From Neokomagataea anthophila (GTDB lineage Bacteria; Pseudomonadota; Alphaproteobacteria; Acetobacterales; Acetobacteraceae): DNA of 64,000 bases. Below the pieces are notes generated by a model. That model saw only the letters and a program-made list of their open reading frames with translations. It had not been told where the DNA came from and did no database searches. Made by a program: the position numbers and the translations under genes. The stretch lies in assembly GCF_018122595.1 (NCBI RefSeq), contig NZ_JAGRQH010000005.1, positions 1-64,000 on the forward strand, in the 5' to 3' direction. How positions within the stretch are numbered: the stretch's first letter is position 1; each line of letters begins with the position of its first letter. Below, in pieces: positions 25,155-31,398 of this stretch.

Positions 25155-25546
25155 TGATGATGGATATTCGCCCGATCCGCACTAACGCGGATTACGACTG
25201 GGCCGTTCAAGAGATTGAACAGTATTTCGACAACGAGCCCGCGCCAATGACGCCTGAGGCGGAACGCTTTGATGTGCTGACGGCTCTCATTAATGCTTAT
25301 GACAGCGTGCATCACCCTATCGCCGCTTCCGATCCGGTCGAGGTCATTCGCCTTTACATGGAGCAGAATGACTTAAAGCAAGCAGACTTTGGTCGCGTCA
25401 TTGGTTCTCAATCCCGCGCAAGCGAGGTGCTGAATAAGCAGCGCGCACTTTCCACCTCAATGATTGCACGTATTCGGGCCGCATGGGGGATCTCGGCTGA
25501 CCTGCTGGTTGGTGTAGAGAGCGCTGCTTCTCGGGCCGCTGCTTAA
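25151..25546 (+). CDS. higA: HigA-type antitoxin with HTH domain
   Basis: 131 aa. The N-terminal half (MDIRPIRTNADYDWAVQEIEQYF) matches HigA proteins that pair with HigB. The C-terminal half has an XRE-type helix-turn-helix (LKQADFGRVIGSQSRASEVL) for DNA binding. It neutralises HigB and probably represses the operon through the dyads at 24805-24842. Start overlaps the higB stop. Confidence 0.9.
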   Translation: MMMMDIRPIRTNADYDWAVQEIEQYFDNEPAPMTPEAERFDVLTALINAYDSVHHPIAASDPVEVIRLYMEQNDLKQADFGRVIGSQSRASEVLNKQRALSTSMIARIRAAWGISADLLVGVESAASRAAA

Positions 25547-25568
25547 TAGGTCTAGTCTCGGACAAGGA

Positions 25569-25680
25569 TTGACGCGACTCTTTTTGCTCTGGGAGGGTAA
25601 GGGATGGACGCCTAATACGCCAACGACAGGGCAGAGCTAGCGAAAGATAAGCACGAACAATGCTGGAGGCACGCCTATCG
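25569..25680 (+). pseudogene. Remnant of a HEPN gene 5' end with its leader
   Basis: The leader TTGACGCGACTCTTT... and the first codons from ATG 25604 align with the intact HEPN gene (leader about 26833-26865, ATG 26866). Here codon 4 is TAA (ATGGACGCCTAATACGCC against ATGGATGCCCAATACGCC), and after about 20 codons the match jumps across an internal deletion to the W-x-x-AY region. It cannot encode a functional protein. It documents loss or exchange of a HEPN module at this spot. Confidence 0.75.
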
Positions 25681-26106
25681 TTTTGGCCTTACCCCAGCAT
25701 AAACGCTCATTAAAATCGTTCCAAAAAGGCCAAAAATAGATACTGCGGTACTTCCTACCATAAAATTCAGCGTGGCTTCGGGTATACAAAGCCACTTGTT
25801 GCCGGAAACCATGACCCCCACACCCGTGCAATAGCAACATATGAACCTAAATAGATTTTTGGCTATTGGAGTTATAAGCAAATTTAGTTGAGCAACAGCA
25901 TTATTGGCATGTTCAGCTGCTTTATTTTTTTGCTTTTGCTCTTCCAGTTCAGCTTGGTATTTTGCAGATTCTCTAGCGGCAGAAAAGAACGCCTCCTGTG
26001 TCTTTCCGAGAGCAGTCTGAGATGCTTCACGTGCTTGAGGACTGCAAGAAAGGGGAGCATTATCTAGGTCGCCAACAGTGAGTTGGACTGCGTCATCATG
26101 CTGCAC
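25675..26106 (-). CDS. Membrane protein partner of DUF4065 protein, putative toxin
   Basis: 143 aa from a GTG start. A helical charged region (REASQTALGKTQEAFFSAARE, then a Lys/Gln/Glu-rich coil) leads to two hydrophobic segments (FRFICCYCTGVGVMV and FMVGSTAVSIFGLFGTILMSV). Its start overlaps the end of the DUF4065 gene by 11 bp. DUF4065/Panacea antitoxins pair with many unrelated toxins, some membrane-active, so this is a plausible toxin. No named toxin family was recognised. Confidence 0.55.
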   Translation of the reverse strand: MQHDDAVQLTVGDLDNAPLSCSPQAREASQTALGKTQEAFFSAARESAKYQAELEEQKQKNKAAEHANNAVAQLNLLITPIAKNLFRFICCYCTGVGVMVSGNKWLCIPEATLNFMVGSTAVSIFGLFGTILMSVYAGVRPKR

Positions 26107-26572
26107 TACGCCCTGCCACAGCCAGTTTAATAAAGTGTTTGCGAACTAGATCATGCGGAATTTTAGCATTTCGACCAGAATTTATGTATGTGTCTGTCCA
26201 AGGCGTGTCTGGACGATGCGTCATCTCCGAGAGTTCGTAACCACTGAAGATTCCATACTTCTTCCAAACATGGTCAATTATATTCTCTTCGTCTGGAGTA
26301 AAGTGATCTTTTGGAACGCCAAACACACCTTGAAGAAGACCTTCTTGTTTGCTGTACCCAAAATCCCGTATAGAATTCCATATCTTACGAAATACGGGAC
26401 CGCCATCCCATGCCTCTGGGTTTTCGTCGACAAGCGCGCATCCGTTAATGGCAAGATTCCATCCATTGGCGATATAAACAAGTTTCTGGATCTGCATCTG
26501 GTTTGGGGTTGCGGACGACGACATGCGTTTGATGAATTCGTTTGCCACGGCGATTGGGCTATGTGCTGGCAT
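26096..26572 (-). CDS. DUF4065/Panacea-domain (SocA-like) antitoxin
   Basis: 158 aa. The N-terminal MQIQKLVYIANGWNLAINGC, the central AWDGGPVFRKIW and the later TPDEENIIDHVWKKYG ... ELSEMTHRPDTPW are the DUF4065 (Panacea/SocA/GepA) signature. Proteins of this family act as antitoxins for varied partner toxins. It is upstream of and overlaps a small membrane protein gene, the layout of a toxin-antitoxin pair with the antitoxin first. It lies on the strand opposite higBA. Confidence 0.8.
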   Translation of the reverse strand: MPAHSPIAVANEFIKRMSSSATPNQMQIQKLVYIANGWNLAINGCALVDENPEAWDGGPVFRKIWNSIRDFGYSKQEGLLQGVFGVPKDHFTPDEENIIDHVWKKYGIFSGYELSEMTHRPDTPWTDTYINSGRNAKIPHDLVRKHFIKLAVAGRSAA

Positions 26573-26802
26573 TATCCTGCACTCCCTCTTATGATTGGGC
26601 CGATGCCCCGACTTGATCTACCGCTGCGATAATCTCTCAAAATTTGTCCCATCTGTGAGAGAAGGTAGGCGTGGTAGAATGAGGTGGTTGCCGCATTACC
26701 TAATGCGATCAGTTAGCCGATATGATATCAATCATGTACTTTTGCAATACAAAATTAGTGTCTACGCCTTCAAAAGACTGAGCATTACCCCACACTGTGC
26801 AT

Positions 26803-26865
26803 CCTTGCGGCGGTCCCACCAGCGAGAAGATTGACGCGACTCTTTCCGCTCTGAGACGGTGAGGG
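26803..26865 (+). repeat. Recurring leader upstream of the HEPN gene
   Basis: Contains CCTTGCGGCGGTCCCACC, then GATTGACGCGACTCTTTCC and CTCTGAGACGGTGAGGG directly before the ATG. Near-copies stand before the gene at 30808, at the HEPN remnant (25569), and in part at 27770 and 29926. The rest of 26573-26802 shows no gene. Confidence 0.65.
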
Positions 26866-27291
26866 ATGGATGCCCAATACGCCGATGACTGGGAAGCACT
26901 AGCGAAAGATGAGCGCGAATCTGCGCGCATCATGCTAGCGGCGCGAAAGTGGAAACAGGCATACCATCATGCAGGCATCGCCGCAGAATGTGCTTTGAAA
27001 TACAAAATTATGCGTGTTCACGGAATGAACTGCTGGCCTGAGAGGCGCGAACGCCGTGAGTTTTATACGCATGATATTGAATCGTTGACAGAGTTGGCGG
27101 GCTTAGACAATCACATCAACATAGAACTGCTTAAAGCAACACGTGATCCTCATATCGATGCCTGGTTGATTATCAAAGACTGGGACATAAATATGCGCTA
27201 TCATGTGCCTACCGCTTTTCCACAAGCTCTGGCAGAGAGCGCCGTGTCTGCCATTGATACAATGGGGCTAGTCCAATGGCTTTTGAAATAA
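26866..27291 (+). CDS. HEPN-domain protein, putative RNase toxin
   Basis: 141 aa. The HEPN fold is indicated by the helix YHHAGIAAECALKYKIM and the following REFYTHDIESL. R64-x4-H69 fits the catalytic R-x4-6-H motif of HEPN RNases, which act in toxin-antitoxin and defence systems. It overlaps the next gene by 16 bp, so the pair is translationally coupled. It is preceded by the recurring leader. The partner is not the nucleotidyltransferase (MNT) usually paired with HEPN, so the system type is uncertain. Confidence 0.7.
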   Translation: MDAQYADDWEALAKDERESARIMLAARKWKQAYHHAGIAAECALKYKIMRVHGMNCWPERRERREFYTHDIESLTELAGLDNHINIELLKATRDPHIDAWLIIKDWDINMRYHVPTAFPQALAESAVSAIDTMGLVQWLLK

Positions 27292-27746
27292 TCACGATAG
27301 ATCAGACACGACGTGATGCAGGTTTTTATCTGCTGCAAAAAACAGATGATATTGGCTTCAATGCGAGCGGTGCAGGCTGGTATCGGCCAACTGATTCAAA
27401 GCGCTGGCGATATTTTCTCATCACGCCAATGATTGATAGCAAAGGCCCTAAATGGGTTTACGAAAGGTTGATGGATGCTTTACGCGTCCTCAAATTTCCA
27501 GAGGGTATAAAGCCGCTAGAAATTCACCTCGTTAGCCCGCGTGAAAGTCGTTTTTATGACCTAAAAAATAGACTGCAAGTGCCTAATGTGATCGGGGATA
27601 AAAACCTCTTCCATGCTTCAGACGATAGCGTCCGTGATTATGGTATCGAAGCTATTGTCATTTATCGCCTAAGAAATGAAAATAATCGTGCTGGGGATAC
27701 CGCCCGTATTTTTGAGGCAAAAGTCAAAGAGCTGCTGGCAGCCTGA
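27276..27746 (+). CDS. Unrecognised partner of the HEPN protein
   Basis: 156 aa, soluble, mixed alpha/beta by composition (KRWRYFLITPMIDSKGPKWV, GIKPLEIHLVSP, GIEAIVIYRL). No membrane segment, signal or known motif is seen. It starts inside the HEPN gene (16-bp overlap), which argues for a common complex or antagonistic function. It could be the antitoxin, a sensor, or a second effector; the sequence does not decide. Confidence 0.65.
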   Translation: MAFEIITIDQTRRDAGFYLLQKTDDIGFNASGAGWYRPTDSKRWRYFLITPMIDSKGPKWVYERLMDALRVLKFPEGIKPLEIHLVSPRESRFYDLKNRLQVPNVIGDKNLFHASDDSVRDYGIEAIVIYRLRNENNRAGDTARIFEAKVKELLAA

Positions 27747-27769
27747 GTCTAGTCTTCGAACCTCTCATC

Positions 27770-27830
27770 TCGGTCCTTGCGGCTGTCCCGCCAGCCGGTG
27801 AGCAAAGATAACTTTGGCAAACTTCCAATT
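27770..27830. repeat. Partial copy of the recurring leader with hairpin
   Basis: Contains CCTCTCATCTCGGTCCTTGCGG followed by the perfect short hairpin GGCTG-TCCCGC-CAGCC. The upstream half of the leader is also found before 30773, but the downstream GATTGAC part is missing here. Confidence 0.5.
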
Positions 27831-27847
27831 ACGTGTGGTAAGATAGA

Positions 27848-27882
27848 GGCATGATCATCCTTTATCTTGCGATAGCTGCGGC
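27848..27882 (+). pseudogene. 35-bp 5' fragment of the membrane-protein gene at 31395
   Basis: GGCATGATCATCCTTTATCT and the following 15 bases are identical to 31392-31426, which contain the start codon and first ten codons of the SieA-position gene. Here the frame ends at TAG directly afterwards. It is a remnant left by recombination. Confidence 0.8.
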
Positions 27883-27888
27883 GTAGAA

Positions 27889-27912
27889 AAGCCGCCCTGT
27901 TAGAGGCGGCTT
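27889..27912. terminator. Terminator hairpin after the ant operon
   Basis: Perfect 8-bp stem AAGCCGCC / GGCGGCTT with an 8-nt loop; the minus-strand copy continues into TTTTC. It lies just beyond the stop of the minus-strand gene ending at 27919 and probably terminates the arc-ant transcript. Confidence 0.7.
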
Positions 27913-27918
27913 CTGTTG

Positions 27919-28254
27919 TTAAATGGCTTCTAAATGCCGCGCTTTCGCTCTGACAGGCGCGGCGACCGGGACATAACGCCCCAGCACCTTCACTTGTAGA
28001 TGCTCCGGCGTTCCGGGCGGATAGCGCCCTGACACGAACGGCACCAACGCGCTACGATTGCGGGCCATGCGCGCTTTCTGCTCCGGGTGATCAGCCGCAA
28101 TCGGTGCAACGTAAATCTCGCCACGTTCACCGATGACGACTGCCTGTGTCCCGGCGGCGAGATCATAATCCTCTGCATCGAAGCAGATCATCTCGCCGTT
28201 TACCATCACAGCCCCAGTGACACGCTCATGGCGCGCGTTTGTCAGCGCCTTCAT
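27919..28254 (-). CDS. Hypothetical protein downstream of the antirepressor
   Basis: 111 aa, beta-rich in its first half (TGAVMVNGEMICFDAEDYDL, then AVVIGERGEIYVAPI) with a basic C-terminus. It overlaps the antirepressor stop by 4 bp and is the last gene of the arc-ant operon before a terminator. No family was recognised. It is probably made when immunity is lifted. Confidence 0.6.
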   Translation of the reverse strand: MKALTNARHERVTGAVMVNGEMICFDAEDYDLAAGTQAVVIGERGEIYVAPIAADHPEQKARMARNRSALVPFVSGRYPPGTPEHLQVKVLGRYVPVAAPVRAKARHLEAI

Positions 28255-29132
28255 GACGTTGCCTCCGGAACCTTGGCGAAAGGGACAGGGGTTTCCTTGA
28301 TCAGGTGAGCATAGGCTGGGTCCAGATCGGCTCCCGGAACCACTCTAGCGAACCATGCCAGTCCCTTCGCTGTAACCTTGATGGTATTCCCCACCTGCGG
28401 CTCACCATTCGCGTCGAAGTAAGGGTTCGCCTTGTTCTTCAGATATCCGGAGTCAATCCTCTCCTGATAGGCAAGTTTGGATTTGCCTCGAGGATAACGG
28501 CATCGGTTCTGATCCAGCCAGTCAAAGAATTTCCCGGGCTTAACCTGAATCATTTTCGCCGTTTCGGTGAGGCCGAACTCCCCGCCTGACGCACTGATCC
28601 GATCTAGTGCCGCAGCTTTAGGGGCATAGCCATCAATTAGCGCTTTCTGACGTTCGATTTCGACACGTGCTTCTTCTTTCTGGCGCTCCAAAGTGGCCTT
28701 CAGGACCGTAACAGCGCGAAGGGCTAACTCTTCAGGCGTCTCTTCCTTTGCCGCGACCATGTAGCCGCCAGTTTTGCGAATGGAGGGGATGACCTCGGCA
28801 GTGATCCACTTCTTGAAGCGTTTGGCAGCAGGCTTGCGGCTTGTCAGGACGAGCGACCATAGGCCGGACTCGTTGATGATGGTGCGATCAGCGTTTAGGT
28901 TCCCACTATCCGTAATCTGGATAGTGGATTTCTCGTCATCATCTAGGCGCGCCGAAGCATTTCCTGCGTTGGCAATATCGAGCACTTTGCAGACGTCCGT
29001 AAGAACCCACCACGGCTCTCCGGTCTGGTCGAGTACGCGGATCTCTGCCCCTTCAAATGAGAAGGGAATAAGGTTTGTGTCTGTGATCGCTTGTGTGTTA
29101 TTCGTCACGTTCGTGTTCCTTTGCTGGTTCAC
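28251..29132 (-). CDS. ant: Phage antirepressor (BRO-N plus KilA-C domains)
   Basis: 293 aa. The N-terminal BRO domain includes EIRVLDQTGEPWWVLTDVCK, RLDDDEKST and INESGLWSLVLTSRKPAAKRFKKWI. A coiled linker (LERQKEEARVEIERQKA) follows. The C-terminal KilA-C domain reads EFGLTETAKMIQVKPGKFFDWL ... VTAKGLAWFARVV. Such proteins inactivate a CI-type repressor to trigger induction. The gene follows two Arc-like genes, as ant follows arc in P22, and is coupled to the second by a 4-bp overlap. Confidence 0.88.
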   Translation of the reverse strand: MNQQRNTNVTNNTQAITDTNLIPFSFEGAEIRVLDQTGEPWWVLTDVCKVLDIANAGNASARLDDDEKSTIQITDSGNLNADRTIINESGLWSLVLTSRKPAAKRFKKWITAEVIPSIRKTGGYMVAAKEETPEELALRAVTVLKATLERQKEEARVEIERQKALIDGYAPKAAALDRISASGGEFGLTETAKMIQVKPGKFFDWLDQNRCRYPRGKSKLAYQERIDSGYLKNKANPYFDANGEPQVGNTIKVTAKGLAWFARVVPGADLDPAYAHLIKETPVPFAKVPEATS

Positions 29133-29317
29133 TCGGAGGCATCAGAGCGGTTCCCCAACCGTGGCTCTGGTGCCTTTTCGTTATTCAAAAATGCCTTTAG
29201 AATAGAAACGATCTCGCGGTTTGCGGAGCGTTCATTCAAAGCGGCCCTCATCTTAAGGGCATGAAGAATGGGACTATCCATTCGGATGGTGATGGATGAC
29301 GTTTTCTTTCGCGCCAT
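29129..29317 (-). CDS. Arc-like ribbon-helix-helix repressor (second copy)
   Basis: 62 aa. SSITIRMDSPILHALKMRAALNE followed by SANREIVSIL is the beta-strand/helix/helix plan of Arc/MetJ-type repressors. It starts inside the end of the first Arc-like gene and overlaps ant by 4 bp. It probably represses the ant operon, possibly as a heteromer with its neighbour. Confidence 0.75.
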   Translation of the reverse strand: MARKKTSSITIRMDSPILHALKMRAALNERSANREIVSILKAFLNNEKAPEPRLGNRSDASE

Positions 29318-29456
29318 TGTCTTTCTCCATTTCCTTGTTGATCAGGTTGACGACAAGATTCGTCATTGTGGTTTGGTCGGCCCATGCACGCTCGCGTAAC
29401 CATTGACGCATCTTTGGCTCCATTCGAACGTGGACCATGTAATCTCGGTGGCTCAT
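29274..29456 (-). CDS. arc: Arc-like ribbon-helix-helix repressor (first copy)
   Basis: 60 aa. MVHVRMEPKMRQWLRERAWA, then TMTNLVVNLINKEMEK, fits the Arc family (strand with alternating residues, two helices). It is the first gene of the leftward operon arc-arc-ant-unknown, 60 bp from the divergent Mnt-like gene. The shared intergenic region has an inverted repeat suitable as operator. Confidence 0.75.
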   Translation of the reverse strand: MSHRDYMVHVRMEPKMRQWLRERAWADQTTMTNLVVNLINKEMEKDNGAKENVIHHHPNG

Positions 29457-29474
29457 GCTCTCCCCTTAACCGTT

Positions 29475-29499
29475 GAGTGCAAGACTTTTTTTTGCACTC
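29475..29499. promoter_or_regulatory. Inverted-repeat operator between arc-ant and mnt
   Basis: GAGTGCAA (29475-29482) and TTGCACTC (29492-29499) form a perfect 8-bp dyad with 9 bp between. It lies midway between the divergent Arc-like and Mnt-like starts, in the place of the Arc/Mnt operators of P22. Confidence 0.65.
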
Positions 29500-29515
29500 G
29501 CGCTAATTTCTCGGA

Positions 29516-29923
29516 ATGTCAGATTCACCTACGCGCTCCATTACCATCCGAATTGATGCTGAAGTATTTCAAGCGATGAGGGAGTCTGCGGCCAAAAATT
29601 CGCGCTCAATGAATGCAGAGATATCTGCACGCTTGGTTGCAAGCCTGAATCAGGATGCTCTATGGCAAAAGGACCCCGCATGGCCGATGCGAGACATGCT
29701 GGAGCAACCACGGCTTTCTCACAAAGAACAGGTTGATAATGCCAAACGCCGTATGAGTATCGTGATGGAAGAATGGTCTGCCCTATCTGAAGGGCTGTCG
29801 GGGCTGCCAGATATTATGAAAAGCACCATTATCAGGCGCCTGACCGAACTGGAAAACGAACGCGCTGCTTTGGATAAAGAACTCTGGACGATTGACCCGG
29901 AGTACAGGGCATCTCATAGCTAA
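29516..29923 (+). CDS. Mnt/Arc-like ribbon-helix-helix repressor
   Basis: 135 aa. The N-terminal RHH domain (RSITIRIDAEVFQAMRESAA, then SMNAEISARLV) is followed by a longer helical region ending in a coiled coil (LTELENERAALDKEL), comparable in plan to P22 Mnt, whose C-terminal helices tetramerise. It is transcribed divergently from arc-ant, as mnt is in P22. The likely role is maintaining lysogeny by repressing ant. Confidence 0.75.
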   Translation: MSDSPTRSITIRIDAEVFQAMRESAAKNSRSMNAEISARLVASLNQDALWQKDPAWPMRDMLEQPRLSHKEQVDNAKRRMSIVMEEWSALSEGLSGLPDIMKSTIIRRLTELENERAALDKELWTIDPEYRASHS

Positions 29924-29925
29924 AG

Positions 29926-29970
29926 ATTGACTCGAATCTCGGGGCTCTGAGGGGTTTTTGGAGTGACTTT
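29926..29970 (+). repeat. Diverged copy of the recurring leader
   Basis: AAGATTGACTCGAATCTCGGGGCTCTGAGGGG shares GATTGACTCGA and CTCTGAG with the leaders at 26833 and 30773 and follows the mnt-like stop directly. It is about 50 bp before the next accessory gene pair. Confidence 0.45.
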
Positions 29971-30020
29971 GCGCCGTAACTTAATGTACTCGTAAGGTTG
30001 CCCCTTATTGAGGTTCAATT

Positions 30021-30269
30021 ATGTCTGACCAACAAATGCTACCGCTTGCACAGGAACTTAAAACGTTCGAGGAAAAGGTCTTGCCGCTAAAAGATAAGCA
30101 AGGGAAATATGCGGTCCTGCGCGGAAGCAATATTTTAGGTTTCTTTAACGACTACGAAGATGCACTTTCTGCTGCATATAAAGAGTACGGACTAGAGCCA
30201 TTTCTCGTAAAGCAGGTCACGCTCTCCCCCGCGGTAACTCACTATACGCGTAGCCTTTCTTTTGTATGA
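30021..30269 (+). CDS. DUF5678-like small protein paired with a protease
   Basis: 82 aa. The segments LKDKQGKYAVLRGSNILGFF, DYEDALSAAYKEYGLEPFLV and KQV resemble the small DUF5678-type proteins that accompany retropepsin-like proteases in many bacteria. It overlaps the next gene by 4 bp. Its role is unknown; it could be substrate, inhibitor or targeting subunit of the protease. It lies in the accessory zone on the plus strand. Confidence 0.65.
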   Translation: MSDQQMLPLAQELKTFEEKVLPLKDKQGKYAVLRGSNILGFFNDYEDALSAAYKEYGLEPFLVKQVTLSPAVTHYTRSLSFV

Positions 30270-30709
30270 CGCACTTTTCCAATACAGTTACGCAAGTTGG
30301 TCCATTGCTGCGCGTTACTATTGGCGTCAGCCACGCACGAGCAGAAGCTCTCGTAAGAGCAGAAAAGCCTATACCGACCCCGATTATAGCAAACCTCTTA
30401 ATTGATACCGGTGCTTCAAAAAGCTGCATTTGCACAAACATAGCATCTTCTTTGGGGCTTAGTCCTACAGGCGTTATGAATGTCCTCACCCCATCAACTG
30501 GTACTACCCCACAGCCAGTGCCGACTTACGATGTCGCAATGACTTTTCAGGGTTTATCACCTTCGGATGTAAACAGTCTGCCAACTTTGTCCGTCACGAG
30601 TAATGATTTTGCTGCACAGGGGATCGACGGGCTTCTGGGGAGAGACGTGCTGTCCTATGCGCATATGTTCTATAATGGTCGTGAAAATATGTATTTTCTA
30701 TCGTTTTAA
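30266..30709 (+). CDS. Retropepsin-like aspartic protease
   Basis: 147 aa, the single-domain size of retroviral-type aspartic proteases, which dimerise to form the active site. NLLIDTGASKSCI holds the catalytic Asp47 in the DTGAS motif. The later GIDGLLGRDVL is the conserved hydrophobic-hydrophobic-Gly motif. No signal peptide is present, so it is cytosolic. It is translationally coupled to a DUF5678-like protein. The target in the phage or host is unknown. Confidence 0.75.
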   Translation: MTHFSNTVTQVGPLLRVTIGVSHARAEALVRAEKPIPTPIIANLLIDTGASKSCICTNIASSLGLSPTGVMNVLTPSTGTTPQPVPTYDVAMTFQGLSPSDVNSLPTLSVTSNDFAAQGIDGLLGRDVLSYAHMFYNGRENMYFLSF

Positions 30710-30722
30710 GCGTTCATTCCCC

Positions 30723-30807
30723 CCTCGAACCTCTCATCCAGCTCCCTACGGCGGTCCCACCGACAGTAGAGATTGACTCGACTCTTTCTACTCTGAGACG
30801 GTGAGGG
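30723..30807 (+). repeat. Recurring leader upstream of 30808 gene
   Basis: The fullest copy: CGAACCTCTCATCCAGC, a GGCGGTCCCACCG hairpin-like part, then GATTGACTCGACTCTTTC and CTCTGAGACGGTGAGGG directly before ATG. The 3' 40 bp is nearly identical to the HEPN leader at 26833. Confidence 0.65.
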
Positions 30808-31398
30808 ATGCTCCATCATTCACTTTCAACAGTCGCAATTTTCCTTCTGAAATACATATCGCCTGTGGTACGAGAGAGGGTGATGAAAATCTTCTCAGAT
30901 CGCCGTTTGCCAAAGTGTTACTCCCGCGCTGAGTGGGAGCCGCTTGGCGGTACCAAAGCACCGCCCGTATTGAAGCTTTCCTTTGATCTCATCAATCAAT
31001 CGGATGACCCGGTAGAGATCGTACGCTTCGATGTGTCGCATCCTTCAGGCGTGACATTCGTTGCGGACATCACAGAACTGGCGCTTCATATCTATGAAGA
31101 CGGGAAACGCCCCGCTCTTATCAGTCATGCACTGATAAATGAAGAACTCGACGGTAAAGAAACTCCCGCACAGAACCCTGCGGATCGCTGCTCTGCACCG
31201 GGTAGGCGCGAATACACGCTCTACTGCCTGCCAGAGAACGCGCAATCACCCGTCTTTGAAATGACCCGTAAGAAGCTGTTCGAACGCAATATCGTTGTGC
31301 TCACACTCTCCTATCGACATGCAGACGAAGGTGGCCGTGTACGCACAACGCAGCTAGGCGTGACAGTGCCAGAGTGGAAGCAGAGGTCAGCGGCATGA
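30808..31398 (+). CDS. Hypothetical accessory protein
   Basis: 196 aa. A weak hydrophobic N-terminus (LSTVAIFLLKYISPVV) precedes a beta-rich domain (VLKLSFDLINQSDDPVEIVRF, then IVVLTLSYRHADEGGRVRTT). It looks like an immunoglobulin-like or sensor domain. It overlaps the next membrane protein gene by 4 bp. Expressed from the recurring leader and opposite to the late genes. No family was recognised; superinfection exclusion or surface modification are possibilities by position only. Confidence 0.6.
   Translation: MLHHSLSTVAIFLLKYISPVVRERVMKIFSDRRLPKCYSRAEWEPLGGTKAPPVLKLSFDLINQSDDPVEIVRFDVSHPSGVTFVADITELALHIYEDGKRPALISHALINEELDGKETPAQNPADRCSAPGRREYTLYCLPENAQSPVFEMTRKKLFERNIVVLTLSYRHADEGGRVRTTQLGVTVPEWKQRSAA

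Noticed and set aside
25569-30807. Recurring leader considered as an insertion-sequence end
   Set aside because: The copies are direct, of different length, lack paired inverted ends, and no transposase gene is present anywhere in the window.
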